From positions 248,001 to 312,000 of the forward strand of contig NZ_JAAOJA010000004.1 in the NCBI RefSeq assembly GCF_013184545.1: 64,000 nt of DNA, read 5' to 3'. Below are positions 17,513 to 26,652 of this stretch, piece after piece. This DNA is from Pseudomonas tumuqii. GTDB taxonomy: Bacteria; Pseudomonadota; Gammaproteobacteria; Pseudomonadales; Pseudomonadaceae. Within the stretch, counting starts at the first letter, position 1. Every line of letters begins with the position of its first letter. The translations under genes were made by a program, and so were the position numbers. The notes below the pieces were generated by a model. That model saw only the letters and a list, made by a program, of their open reading frames with translations, did not search any database and was not told the DNA's origin.

Positions 17513-18181
17513 TCACCCGCCAAGCCATGCCGTGAGCCTCGATCTTTCGCGGACCATGCCCTCCTGGTTGAAGTGGTGAATGCAGAAATGCGCCCATGAA
17601 TCCTCGAACGCCATCGCCATGTCGCCCGTCACCGAGGTCGTGCCTTGGCCGATCTCCGCGTAGGTAAACTCGAAACTGCCGCGCGGGCGCGCCAAGGCAA
17701 TGTGGAACGGCTCACCGGTGAACTCGTTGATGATGGGTCTGCCGCTGCTCCTCATGAGGCCGGGTATGTCGACTGTGGCGGTTCTGAGTTCCAGGTTCGC
17801 CTCGAGCTGTATCGGCAGGAATAAGGTCGCGCAAGACTCCGCGCAGGTGGTCGCGAATACGGCGAACAGATTGCTCAAGGGTGCGCAGGCGCCGCCCGAG
17901 ATAATGGTTTCCAGGGCAACCCGTTGAGCGGCATCGGCACGTTCGTCGATGATGATCTGACGTTTGCCGTTTCCGTCCTTGATCTCGCCGGGCCACTTGT
18001 ACAGCGCCGCCCACTTCAGCCCCGCGAGCGGTGTATCGTTGAAGTGGCCTGCCACGAGGTTGCCGACGAAGGCCGACTGGCAATAGCCGTGGGTACTCGG
18101 CAGGTTGAACTGGCAGCCGCAGTTCACCGCGCAACTGCAGTTGTCATAGGTTTCGCTTTTGAACAGCCATTGATCGCTCAT
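17513..18181 (-). CDS. DUF1326 domain protein
   Basis: A 222-residue protein. The N-terminal Cys-rich stretch NCSCAVNCGCQFNLPSTHGYCQ and the following AGLKWAALYKWPGEIKDG segment are typical of DUF1326, whose function is not established. No signal peptide or membrane helix is seen, so it is probably cytoplasmic. The Cys pattern suggests metal binding. The longer frame from 18277 lacks a ribosome site; GGAG sits 10 nt before the ATG at 18181. It is the last gene of a minus-strand set with the FAD oxidase (37 nt away) and the BTAD regulator. Confidence 0.85.
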   Translation of the reverse strand: MSDQWLFKSETYDNCSCAVNCGCQFNLPSTHGYCQSAFVGNLVAGHFNDTPLAGLKWAALYKWPGEIKDGNGKRQIIIDERADAAQRVALETIISGGACAPLSNLFAVFATTCAESCATLFLPIQLEANLELRTATVDIPGLMRSSGRPIINEFTGEPFHIALARPRGSFEFTYAEIGQGTTSVTGDMAMAFEDSWAHFCIHHFNQEGMVRERSRLTAWLGG

Positions 18182-18218
18182 GTCGTCGATGCTCCTGACT
18201 GGATGACCGTCGTGCGTC

Positions 18219-19601
18219 TCAGCGTCCCTGCGCTGGAACGATGTTCTGATTGATGTGGAAGAGATTGTCCGGGTCATAGGTCGCCTTCACCGCCGCGAGC
18301 CGCTGGTAGTTGGCGCCATAGTTGGCCGGCGCCCGCTGGTCGTCGTCGCTGGACATGAAGTTGACGTAGCCCCCATCGCCGCCCGAGTGGGGATGAATGG
18401 CGGCGTAGTAGTCCTTCACCCACTGGATGTTGGCCTGGTTGTCGGCAGGGTCCGACCAGACTCCCACTATCACCGGGGCGAAGCTCTTGTCCCGGTGACC
18501 GAACGCGGTCTCGTTGGCGCCGACCCGCTGCGCCGCACCGTTGATCGGATGCAGGTGCATGCTCGAGCTGATATTCGGGGTCTTCCTGCCATGCGCGAGG
18601 TGAGCAGCGATCGCCGCGTCGCTCAGCTCGGTGATGAAGTCTGCTTTCCAGTAATGCTGCAGGCCCTTCGGCACCAGGCCGTCGAAGGCGCTTTGCAGGG
18701 CCGGGAACGGCATGACGCCGACCTGCTCCGCCTTCACTTCGGCGGCGTCGCGTAGTGGCTTGAGCACTCGTGCAGCCTCCTCGTGTGGACCGTTCCAGCA
18801 GGTGACCAGCACGCAGAACAGATCCCCGACCCGGTCCGCGGGGATAAACGGCAGGGGCGGGGCAATCTGCCAGCCGAAAAAGCAGCCGAGCTGTTCGGGC
18901 GCAGCCGCAATGTATTCGCGGTAGCACTGCAGGACCGCCGCGGCATCGGCGTACTCGTAGAACAGCGGGCCGCCGACGATGTCGCCGACCTCGTGGAGCT
19001 GAAACTCGAAGCTGGTGACGACACCGAAGTTGCCGCCGCCGCCGCGCAGGGCCCAGAACAGATCTTCGTTCTGGTAATCGCTCGCGGTGACCTGCCGGCC
19101 ATCGGCGAGCACGACATCGGCCGCCAGCAGGTTGTCGATGGAGAGACCGACGCTGCGGGTCAGGTAGCCGATGCCGCCACCCAGCGTCAGGCCGCCTACG
19201 CCGGTTGTGGAGACGACGCCGCCGGGCGCGGCCAAGCCGAAGGGATAGGTTGCGTGGTCGACATCACCCCAGGTCGCGCCGCCCCCGACCCGGGCGATCT
19301 TCTTCAGCGGGTCGACTCGCACGCTGTTCATCCTCGACAGGTCGATGACCAGGCCGTCATCCACCGTGCCGAAGCCGGGAACGCTGTGTCCGCCACCGCG
19401 AATCGCCAGGTCGAGGCCGGCGTCGCGGCCAGCCCTGACCGCGGCCATCACGTCGGCCGAATCCACGCAGCGGATGACGGCGCGGGGTCTGCGGTCGTGC
19501 ATGGCGTTGTAGACGGCGCGTGCGTCGTCGTAGTCAGAATCGGACGGGCTGATGACGCGCCCCCGTAACCTTTCGCTCAATGCCTTGATGATGTCGCTCA
19601 T
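18219..19601 (-). CDS. FAD-dependent oxidase, berberine-bridge-enzyme type
   Basis: A 460-residue protein with an N-terminal PCMH-type FAD-binding domain (RAVIRCVDSADVMAAVRAGR, IRGGGHSVPGFG with the His that normally carries covalent FAD, then GGLTLGGGIGYLTR) and a C-terminal BBE domain ending YDPDNLFHINQNI. The second flavin-linking Cys of doubly tethered enzymes is Gly here (TTGVGGLT), so single attachment is expected. Substrates of relatives are sugars, alkaloids or polyketides. It is cotranscribed with DUF1326 and lies 72 nt below the BTAD regulator. Confidence 0.92.
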   Translation of the reverse strand: MSDIIKALSERLRGRVISPSDSDYDDARAVYNAMHDRRPRAVIRCVDSADVMAAVRAGRDAGLDLAIRGGGHSVPGFGTVDDGLVIDLSRMNSVRVDPLKKIARVGGGATWGDVDHATYPFGLAAPGGVVSTTGVGGLTLGGGIGYLTRSVGLSIDNLLAADVVLADGRQVTASDYQNEDLFWALRGGGGNFGVVTSFEFQLHEVGDIVGGPLFYEYADAAAVLQCYREYIAAAPEQLGCFFGWQIAPPLPFIPADRVGDLFCVLVTCWNGPHEEAARVLKPLRDAAEVKAEQVGVMPFPALQSAFDGLVPKGLQHYWKADFITELSDAAIAAHLAHGRKTPNISSSMHLHPINGAAQRVGANETAFGHRDKSFAPVIVGVWSDPADNQANIQWVKDYYAAIHPHSGGDGGYVNFMSSDDDQRAPANYGANYQRLAAVKATYDPDNLFHINQNIVPAQGR

Positions 19602-19673
19602 GGGTTGATCCTCCGGGTGCTTCGCTGTTTCGTCTTGAGCGTGCGCCCTCGGGCGTTCCCAAAGCGTTCCCGC

Positions 19674-22600
19674 TCAACCGGTCTCGCTCAGAAAGCCGCT
19701 GGCTGCCCGGAACGCCGGGAGATCGTGGCCCGACGGAAGGCTCGCGAGGAGGTCGCCAAGCTGCTCGCGCAGGGTCTGATCGGGAAAGCGCCTGGCGAAG
19801 GCGTGCAGCGCCCGCAGCTCCAGCCAGCCCGCCCCTTGAGCGCTGGCGGTCGCGACGGCATTGCGCAGAGAAGCGGCGGCGGCTTCGGTTTCCCCGCAGC
19901 GATAAGCCAGCTCACCGTCGACTCGCCACAGCTCGGCCTCGAGATAGCGCTGGTTGCAGCGCCGTGCCCAGGCGAGGGCCTCGCGTGCGGCGGCGCGTCC
20001 CTGGCGGAACTCGCCGAGCATGCCGCGAGCCCGGGCGAGGAGCAGCAGGGTGTAGGTCAGGTGGAGGGTCTCCCCTTCGGCACGCGAGCGCGCCACCGAG
20101 CGCAGGATCTTCTCGATGCCACCCGCCGATCCCGCGCAGACGTCCAGCCAGCCCCGCAGGGCTTCCAGGACGACCATGAGGTAGCGGTCCGAAAACCGCT
20201 GCCAGAGACGCTCGGCGTCCGCGAGGAGCTCGGCGAGGCGGGCGAGATCTTCGGATTCGGCCGCGACGATCGCCGCGTAAGTGATCACGTAGCCCAAGGT
20301 CATCAGATGATCGAGATCCACGGCGATCTCAAGTGCAGATCGGGATGTCTGGCCGGCCCGGCCGGCATCTCCGGCCCACAGCTCGACCCAGGCCAGCCGT
20401 ACCAGGCAAACTGCCTTCGGGTCCTGGGCGTACAACGCCAGATGCTCGTCGCGATGGGATAGGTCATAGGCTTCGATAGCGCCAACGAGATAGTGGCGGG
20501 CTCTGGCCAGATCGCCGCGCCAGAACGCGCTCACGCCGAGGAGATAGCGGCCCTCGGTCCTGGCGACCGGATCATGACTCTGATGCTCGAGAAGGGCCCG
20601 AGCGAGTTCATCGCAATCGTCGAAGCGGCAGCCCTGCAGCCGGGCGAGGCCGAGACCACGGAGGATCGGCGGTGCCACCGGGCGGCGCAGCTTGCGGCAC
20701 AGGGCAAGGGCGCGCTCGTAGAGTTGGTGGGCAGCCTTGGAGCCGTAACCGTTGCGGGCCACAAGGGGGGAGCCGAGGGCGATCCGGATGTCGAGCTCGC
20801 GTGCATCGCGCTCGGGTGCCGGTGGCAGCTCCGCGAGCAGGGCGAGCGCGCGCTGCAACAGGCTGACCGCTTCCTCGAGGGCCGACACGGCCACCGCTCG
20901 GCGCCCCGCCACGCGGTAGGCATCGATCGCCGGTTCGAGCATCCCGGCCTGGTCGTAGTGGGCAGCCAGCTGCGGGCTGGCCGCGTCGAGGTCGCCGTGG
21001 TGCTCGAGCGCGATCGCCGCGGCGACCGCCCGGTGCAGTTGACGGCGGCGCGCCGGGCTGACCATCTCCAGGGCGACCGCGCGCAGCTTGTCGTGACTGA
21101 AATCGTAGCTGAGCCCCTGATCGCGGATGATCCGCCGGCGCCAGAGTTCGTCGACCTGATCGACGAGCTCGTGCTCATCGATCCCCGCGGCCGAGACCAG
21201 CAGAGCGACCGAGAAGGGCCGCCCGATGACGGCCGCCACCTCGGCCAGTCGCCGCGCGCCGTCGCTGAGTTGGCCCAGTCGGGCGTGCAGCACCGCCCGC
21301 ATCGTCGGCGTGAGCACGGCTTGACTGCCATCGGAGGAGATCCCGGCGCGAAGCGCCTCGATGACGAAGAGTGGATTGCCTTCGGTCTCGCGCCAGAGTC
21401 GCGCCGCCAGTTTCGCATCGATCCTGTTCTCGGCGCGTAGCCGGGCAGCGAGCGTCGCGGTGGTGGCTCGGTCGAATCGCTCGAGTGGCATTGTGGTCAC
21501 CGCCTGGTCGTGGCCCAGGGCGTTGACGAGTTCCACCAGGGGATGATGCTCCTGGACCTCCTCCCAGCGGGCGGTGCCGACGATGAGGACCGGGGCGGTC
21601 TGTCCGCAACGGACCACGAAGCCGATCAACTCGATGGTCTCGGCGTCACACCACTGCAGATCGTCGATGATCAGCAGGCGCTGGCGGTCGCCGGCGACGA
21701 TGGCTCGGCTCACGGCATCGAACAACCGATGGCGCTGAGCCGGGTCGCCCGACTGGCCCCGTTCGGATGGCCGGGCAAGGTCGCGGAGTTCGGGCAGCAG
21801 ACGGGCGAGCTCGGCCCTCCAGACCGGGTCGAGCGTGTCGATATGGCTTCGCAGAGCATCGGATCGGAGCAGCTCGACGACCGGCCCCCACGGCAGTCTG
21901 CCCGCCGCCTCGTAGGCACGCGCCGATGCCACCGCGTGTCCCTCGGCTCGAACGCGGCGGCCAAGTTCCAGGGCGAGGCGGGACTTGCCGATCCCCGGCT
22001 CCCCGGTCAGCAACAGCAGATGTGCCCCACGCTTCCGCGCGCTGTTCCATGCCGCGCAGAGCCACTGCCATTCGCGGTCGCGGCCGACGAAAGGCGATTC
22101 GCCGACGGCCAGGCTCTGGCCCTGCACCTCGTCGTGACTGCGGGCGCCGGCCCGCAGCTGTTGGTACAGGGCCGCGATCGTCTCGCCCGGCGCCACCGCG
22201 AGGTCGCGCTCGAGCACCTGCGCATAGCGGTGGTAGGCGCGCAGCGCCGCGGCTCTGTCGCCGAGCGCGAGATGGGCTTGCATCTGCACTCGAACGGCCG
22301 CTTCGTCGCTCGGCTCCAGGTCGATGATGCGCTGGGCATGCCGGATCGCGGCCTTGTGGTCGTCGCGCCGCGCCGCCGCTTCGGCCAGCCGCACCAGGGC
22401 CTCGTACGCCTGCGCTCGAAGTTTCGCTCGCTCATCCAGGACCCAGTCGTCGTAACAAGCCGGAAGGAGATCGCCGGAATAGAGGCGCGCGGCGAGCTCG
22501 AAATCACCCGCGGCCCTGGCATCCTGGAACCTCAGCACGTCGACCTCGCTCGGCCCGCTGGCAATCCAGCGCACCGTCTCGTGATCGATCTCGACGAACT

Positions 22601-22877
22601 CGCCGATGTCGGGAAGGGCATGGCGGAAGTCGTGGAGCAGCTTTCTGAGGTTGGTGCGTGCCTGCGCTTCGTCGGAGTCGGGCCAGAGCTCGAACGCGAG
22701 TCGGGAGCGGTGCTGCGGGTCTCTCCGCAACGCGATCAGCGCCAGGAAGCGTTGCAAGCGAAGCGAGTCGAAGGCGCGAAGACGCCGGCCGTCCAGGATG
22801 ATCTCGACCGCACCAAACAGCCGGACCTGTAACCGCGGCGGCCGTTCGCCACCGACCCCGCTCCTGTCACTCGGCAT
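19674..22877 (-). CDS. Large BTAD-domain transcriptional activator with ATPase (AfsR/SARP-like)
   Basis: A 1067-residue regulator. Residues 15-105 form an OmpR-like winged helix (RLQVRLFGAVEIILDGRRLR opening), 110-250 the bacterial transcriptional activator domain with TPR-like helices, then an ATPase with Walker A GEPGIGKS (292-299) and Walker B LLIIDDLQW (401-409). The C-terminal half is TPR-like. No LuxR helix-turn-helix closes it. Large ATPases of this class integrate nucleotide and ligand signals. This architecture is common in actinobacteria and rare among ordinary Pseudomonas core genes. GGAGG lies 6 nt before the ATG at 22877. The obvious target is the adjacent FAD oxidase/DUF1326 pair. 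Confidence 0.9.
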   Translation of the reverse strand: MPSDRSGVGGERPPRLQVRLFGAVEIILDGRRLRAFDSLRLQRFLALIALRRDPQHRSRLAFELWPDSDEAQARTNLRKLLHDFRHALPDIGEFVEIDHETVRWIASGPSEVDVLRFQDARAAGDFELAARLYSGDLLPACYDDWVLDERAKLRAQAYEALVRLAEAAARRDDHKAAIRHAQRIIDLEPSDEAAVRVQMQAHLALGDRAAALRAYHRYAQVLERDLAVAPGETIAALYQQLRAGARSHDEVQGQSLAVGESPFVGRDREWQWLCAAWNSARKRGAHLLLLTGEPGIGKSRLALELGRRVRAEGHAVASARAYEAAGRLPWGPVVELLRSDALRSHIDTLDPVWRAELARLLPELRDLARPSERGQSGDPAQRHRLFDAVSRAIVAGDRQRLLIIDDLQWCDAETIELIGFVVRCGQTAPVLIVGTARWEEVQEHHPLVELVNALGHDQAVTTMPLERFDRATTATLAARLRAENRIDAKLAARLWRETEGNPLFVIEALRAGISSDGSQAVLTPTMRAVLHARLGQLSDGARRLAEVAAVIGRPFSVALLVSAAGIDEHELVDQVDELWRRRIIRDQGLSYDFSHDKLRAVALEMVSPARRRQLHRAVAAAIALEHHGDLDAASPQLAAHYDQAGMLEPAIDAYRVAGRRAVAVSALEEAVSLLQRALALLAELPPAPERDARELDIRIALGSPLVARNGYGSKAAHQLYERALALCRKLRRPVAPPILRGLGLARLQGCRFDDCDELARALLEHQSHDPVARTEGRYLLGVSAFWRGDLARARHYLVGAIEAYDLSHRDEHLALYAQDPKAVCLVRLAWVELWAGDAGRAGQTSRSALEIAVDLDHLMTLGYVITYAAIVAAESEDLARLAELLADAERLWQRFSDRYLMVVLEALRGWLDVCAGSAGGIEKILRSVARSRAEGETLHLTYTLLLLARARGMLGEFRQGRAAAREALAWARRCNQRYLEAELWRVDGELAYRCGETEAAAASLRNAVATASAQGAGWLELRALHAFARRFPDQTLREQLGDLLASLPSGHDLPAFRAASGFLSETG

Positions 22878-23238
22878 AGGGCGCCTCCGGTTGCGGTCCA
22901 GCCCTGAAAGTCCACAGTCTTTCCCATCTGTATGGCTAACAAGCCGGTCAGCCGCTGGATGAGTGTCGGCTCCGCGTTTCCGCGCCGGCACCGCGGGATT
23001 GTATTGTGATGTTCACCGCCCACCTGGCTCAGTTTCATTGTAGGTCCGTTCCCGCGAGCGTTGCCGGGGCGGGCCAAGGATCCAGGCAATCCACCGCTCG
23101 ACTGCGCGCCGACGCGGGTCCATCCCTCCCTGGAAGGCGGCCAACGAGTGTTCGGCCTTATCCGGTCAATGGGGAATACACAAACTCTCGAACACCCTCC
23201 GAAGTTGACTCATCGAACTAACCCAATACGCCACTAGG
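22878..23238. other. Intergenic region, 361 nt, no gene seen
   Basis: The gap between the BTAD regulator and the protease gene has lower coding character than its flanks. It should hold the promoter of the minus-strand regulator operon. No clear inverted repeat, terminator or att-like repeat was found. Confidence 0.5.
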
Positions 23239-24356
23239 CTAAGTCCCCGGCTGCAGCGCCACTTCCACCTCGCGCCGCTTGCCGTCAAGCTCCAGCGTCA
23301 GTCGGACGATGTCGCCGACCCGGTATTCGTCCAGCCGCGCCAGCAACTGCTCGACCGAGTCGACCGCCTGGTCGTTCACCGCGATGATGATGTCGCCGGG
23401 TACTATGCTGCCCTCGGGGAGAGCCTGGCGCCTTTCAGCCCGGCCGCGTCGGCGGCCGAGCCCGGGGCGACGCGCAGGATGATCACGCCCGGCTCCCCGC
23501 GCAGCTCGGCGAGCCGCTGGTTGAGCGCTGTGTCCACCTCGATGCCCAGGGCCGGGCGCACATAGCGGCCGCTGCGGATGAGCTGGGGTACCACGCGGTT
23601 GACGGTATCCACCGGCACGGCGAAGCCGATGCCGGCGGAGGCGCCGCTGGGGCTGTAGATGGCGGTGTTGATGCCGATCAGGCGGCCGGCGGAGTCCAGC
23701 AGGGGCCCGCCGGAGTTGCCGGGGTTGATGGCGGCGTCGGTCTGGATCAGGTGGTCGATGGCCGGCCCGCGCTCTCCGGAGAGGCTGCGGTCGAGGGCCG
23801 AGACGATGCCGGTGGTCAGGGTCCAGTCCAGGCCGAAGGGATTGCCGATGGCGAAGACCTTCTGCCCCACCCTGAGGTCGGCGCTGCTGCCCAGCGGCAC
23901 CGGCGGCTGGAAACTGACGCCGATGCGCAGCACGGCGATGTCGTGGGCGGGGGAGGCGCCCACCAGGGTGGCCTGGAAGCTGCGCCCATCGGCCAGCTTC
24001 ACCGTGGCCTCGCTGGCGTTCTCGACCACGTGGAAGTTGGTGATGACGTGCCCGGCATCATCCCAGATGAACCCGGAGCCGGTGCCGCGCGGCACGGAGA
24101 AGACATTGCGCGTCCAAACGTCCACCACCTGCGCCCGGGGGGTGATGAACACCACCGAGTCGCGCGATCTCTCGAAGAGTTCGATGGTGGTCTGCTCGTC
24201 GCCGGCCAGATCACCGCGGGGCGTCACCAGCCGCGGTACGGCGTCCGGCCGGCCAGAGGTCCAGGCGGCGAGATAGGTCCCGCCGCGCCACAGCAGGATC
24301 AGCAGTGCGGCGGCCACCGCGAGCCAGAACAATCGAACGAGCAGGCGATCTCCCAT
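23239..24356 (-). pseudogene. HtrA/DegP-type serine protease, broken by a one-base frameshift in the PDZ domain
   Basis: The N-terminal part has a membrane anchor (about residues 6-23) and a trypsin-like domain with the full triad H109 (TNFHVVENA), D139 (HDIAVLRI) and S215 (GNSGGPL). The PDZ domain starts at LGIEVDTALNQRL, but the frame changes after GLKGA. The rest (VPGDIIIAVNDQAVDSVEQL and on to EVALQPGT) is in the other frame, ending at the TAG at 23239. Restoring one C in the CCCC run at 23416-23419 rejoins them. In the present sequence translation stops at 23403. Either the gene is truncated with a protease domain still intact, or there is a homopolymer sequencing error. GGAG precedes the ATG at 24356. 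Confidence 0.85.
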
Positions 24357-24693
24357 GGGGGCTCCTAGCCATTTCCTGCGTTTCGGATTCCGCCGGCCGA
24401 GCGCCGAGGGCGCCAGGCCTGCCGTGCAGCGGGAGCTCCCGACGCGGGACCCACCCGCCTCAGACCAACAGCCAGCACGATGATCACTCAGGGCCGGAGT
24501 CGATTTACTTGGAAATTGACTCCGGCCATTAATATCCCCGCCTGTCGCGACCATCGGTCTGGAACGACTACCGCTCTTGAGCGTAGGCGCAATCGCCCAT
24601 AGCTGACGCTCTGCATGAATATCGCGGCCTGTTCCCGATTGCTCTTGTCTGCTCGTTTACGGCGACTTTTCCCAAGATCGGCAGGGCCGGCGA
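24357..24693. other. Intergenic region, 337 nt, with one inverted repeat
   Basis: No supported gene. An inverted repeat has arms 24492-24506 and 24513-24527 (14 of 15 positions paired, GGCCGGAGTC outer part) and no long T-run. It lies upstream of the protease gene and downstream of the GlxA-type gene, both on the minus strand, so it could be a terminator of the latter or an operator of the former. Confidence 0.55.
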
Positions 24694-25629
24694 TCAGCTC
24701 ACCCTGGCGTTGCGCCTGACCATCTGCGGCGGCTGGCCGATGGTGCGCAGGAAGGCCCGGCGCATCCGCTCGCGGTCGGCGAAGCCGGTTTCATCGGCGA
24801 TCGTGTCCATGGACAGGCGGCCCTGCTCGATCAGCAGGCGCGCCGCCTCGACGCGCAGGTTCTCCACCGCCTTGGCCGGCGATTGGCCGGTCTCGCTGCG
24901 AAATGCCCGGCTGAACTGGCGGACGCTGAGGCTCGCGGCTGCGGCCAGTTGCTCCACCGCCAGCGGGCTGCGCAGGTTGTGCTTGGCGAAATCCAGGGCC
25001 TTCTGAATGCGGTCGGACTTGGGTTCCAGCTTCGCCAGCGCCGAGAACTGCGACTGCCCGCCGGCGCGCCGGTGATAGACCACCAGGCTTCTGGCGACGG
25101 AGCGGGCGATCTGCGCGCCCAGGTCCTGCTCGACCATCGCCAGGGCCAGGTCGATGACCGCGGTCATGCCGGCCGAGGTCCAGAGGTTGCCGTCGACGAT
25201 GAAGATGCGGTCTTCCTCCAGCTTCACCCGGGGAAAGCGGCGGCGCAGTTCGCCGGCGAAATGCCAGTGGGTGGTCGCCCGCCGGCCATCCAGCAGGCCC
25301 GCCTCGGCCAGGGTGAAGGCTCCGGTGCATGGCCCGGCGACGCGCCGGGCGCCGCACGCCGAGTGCCGCACGAACGCCAGCAGCGCCGCGGACGCCGGCT
25401 GGACCTGGGTGGCCGCGCCGATGATCAGGGTGTCCAGGGACTGCGTGCCGAAGGCTTCGGTCTCGACCGCGAAGCCTGCCGAGGAGCGCACCAGCCCGCC
25501 CTGTTCCGACAGCAGGCTGACGCTGTAGAGCGGTTCCGGGACGGCCAGATTGGCCAGCTCGAAGACGGTGACCACGGCGAAGCTCATCACCTGGAACTCG
25601 GGAAAGACCACGAAACCGATGCGCTGCAT
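24694..25629 (-). CDS. GlxA-family AraC-type transcriptional regulator
   Basis: A 311-residue regulator with an N-terminal DJ-1/PfpI-like ligand domain (IGFVVFPEFQVMSFAV opening, GPCTGAFTLAEAGLLDGRRATTHW region) and a C-terminal AraC double helix-turn-helix (VEQLAAAASLSVRQFSRAF, then METIADETGFADRERMRRAF-like second helix). Members activate or repress neighbouring catabolic genes. AGGAG is 6 nt from the ATG at 25629; the frame from 25692 is too long at its N-terminus. It is divergent from an SDR gene, its likely target. Confidence 0.92.
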   Translation of the reverse strand: MQRIGFVVFPEFQVMSFAVVTVFELANLAVPEPLYSVSLLSEQGGLVRSSAGFAVETEAFGTQSLDTLIIGAATQVQPASAALLAFVRHSACGARRVAGPCTGAFTLAEAGLLDGRRATTHWHFAGELRRRFPRVKLEEDRIFIVDGNLWTSAGMTAVIDLALAMVEQDLGAQIARSVARSLVVYHRRAGGQSQFSALAKLEPKSDRIQKALDFAKHNLRSPLAVEQLAAAASLSVRQFSRAFRSETGQSPAKAVENLRVEAARLLIEQGRLSMDTIADETGFADRERMRRAFLRTIGQPPQMVRRNARVS

Positions 25630-25666
25630 GTCTGCTCCTGGGTGCTGGCCGAGAGGAAAGGCTGGT

Positions 25667-25699
25667 GTCCTAAAAAGCTGTATATATGACATTTAAGAC
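25667..25699. promoter_or_regulatory. Candidate operator/promoter in the GlxA-SDR divergent gap
   Basis: GTCCTAAA (25667-25674) and TTTAAGAC (25692-25699) form an imperfect inverted repeat (7 of 8) with 17 nt between, flanking an AT-rich TGTATATATGACA core. This is the only AT-rich patch between the two divergent genes and likely holds the promoter. Confidence 0.4.
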
Positions 25700-25772
25700 G
25701 GACTCAAGGGCGAATATTCTCCTGCTGAAACGCCGCTCCCGGCGCTTTCCCGAAACGGACCAGGAGACAGAC

Positions 25773-26585
25773 ATGGCTATCCACCCCTCGAACGGCACCG
25801 CCCTGATCACCGGCGCCTCCACTGGCATCGGCGCGATCTATGCCGAGCGCCTCGCCCAGCGCGGCTACGACCTCATCCTGGTGGCACGCAGCCGCGAGCG
25901 CCTGCAGCGGCTGGCGCAACGCCTGAGCGAGCAGAGCGGGCGCCGCGTCGAAGTGCTGGTCGCCGACCTCAACGACAAGGCCGACCTGGCGCGGGTCGAG
26001 CAGCTGCTGCGCAGCGATTCGCGCATCAGCCTGCTGGTCAACAATGCGGGGGTGGGGGCGACCGCGCCGCTGCTGGACTCCGACGTCGAGCAGATGACCC
26101 GGATGATCGAACTGAACGTGACCGCGCTGACCCGCCTGACCTATGCCGCGGTGCCGGGATTCGTCGCGCGCCAGGGCGGGACCATCATCAATATCGCCTC
26201 GATCGTCGGCGTCGCCCCGGAACTCCTCAACGGCGTCTACGGCGGCACCAAGGCCTTCGTGCTGGCCTTCAGCCAAGCGCTGCAGCACGAGCTGAAGGAC
26301 AGCAAGCTGCGCATCCAGGTGGTGTTGCCCGGCGCCATCGCCACCGACTTCTGGGAAGGCGCCGGCATCCCGGTCGATCATCTGCCCGGCGCGATCGTGA
26401 TGCAGGCGCAGGACCTGGTCGATGCGGCGCTGGCCGGCCTCGACCAGGGCGAGTCGATCACGCTGCCTTCGCTGCCGGAAATCGCCGATTGGCAGGCCTA
26501 CCAGGCGGCGCGGCAGCAACTGCTGCCCAACCTGTCGCGCCAGGTGCCGGCGCCGCGCTATCGCCTGACTGGCGCGGCCCGCTGA
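25773..26585 (+). CDS. SDR-family NAD(P)-dependent oxidoreductase
   Basis: A 270-residue classical short-chain dehydrogenase. The cofactor motif is GASTGIG, with NNAGVG, a Ser region INIASIVGVA and the catalytic YxxxK in GVYGGTKAF. An Arg after the glycine motif (VARSRERL) suggests NADP(H). CAGGAG precedes the ATG at 25773; the upstream frame from 25686 lies in the promoter. Divergent from a GlxA-type regulator and followed by a hypothetical gene 67 nt on. The substrate is not predictable. Confidence 0.92.
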   Translation: MAIHPSNGTALITGASTGIGAIYAERLAQRGYDLILVARSRERLQRLAQRLSEQSGRRVEVLVADLNDKADLARVEQLLRSDSRISLLVNNAGVGATAPLLDSDVEQMTRMIELNVTALTRLTYAAVPGFVARQGGTIINIASIVGVAPELLNGVYGGTKAFVLAFSQALQHELKDSKLRIQVVLPGAIATDFWEGAGIPVDHLPGAIVMQAQDLVDAALAGLDQGESITLPSLPEIADWQAYQAARQQLLPNLSRQVPAPRYRLTGAAR

Positions 26586-26652
26586 ACTCGGTCCGCCGCG
26601 CGGCGAACTGTCCTGACTGGAGCAACGGCCCGAGCGGCCGCAGGAGAATCAG

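Noticed and set aside
24492..24527. Inverted repeat between the GlxA-type gene and the protease gene as a sure terminator
   Set aside because: It has a good stem but no T-run on either side, so it is only noted in the intergenic entry.
17513..25629. Calling the regulator/oxidase/protease stretch a defined genomic island
   Set aside because: No integrase, tRNA or flanking direct repeat was found, and base composition is not clearly different by eye. Only an accessory character is suggested.
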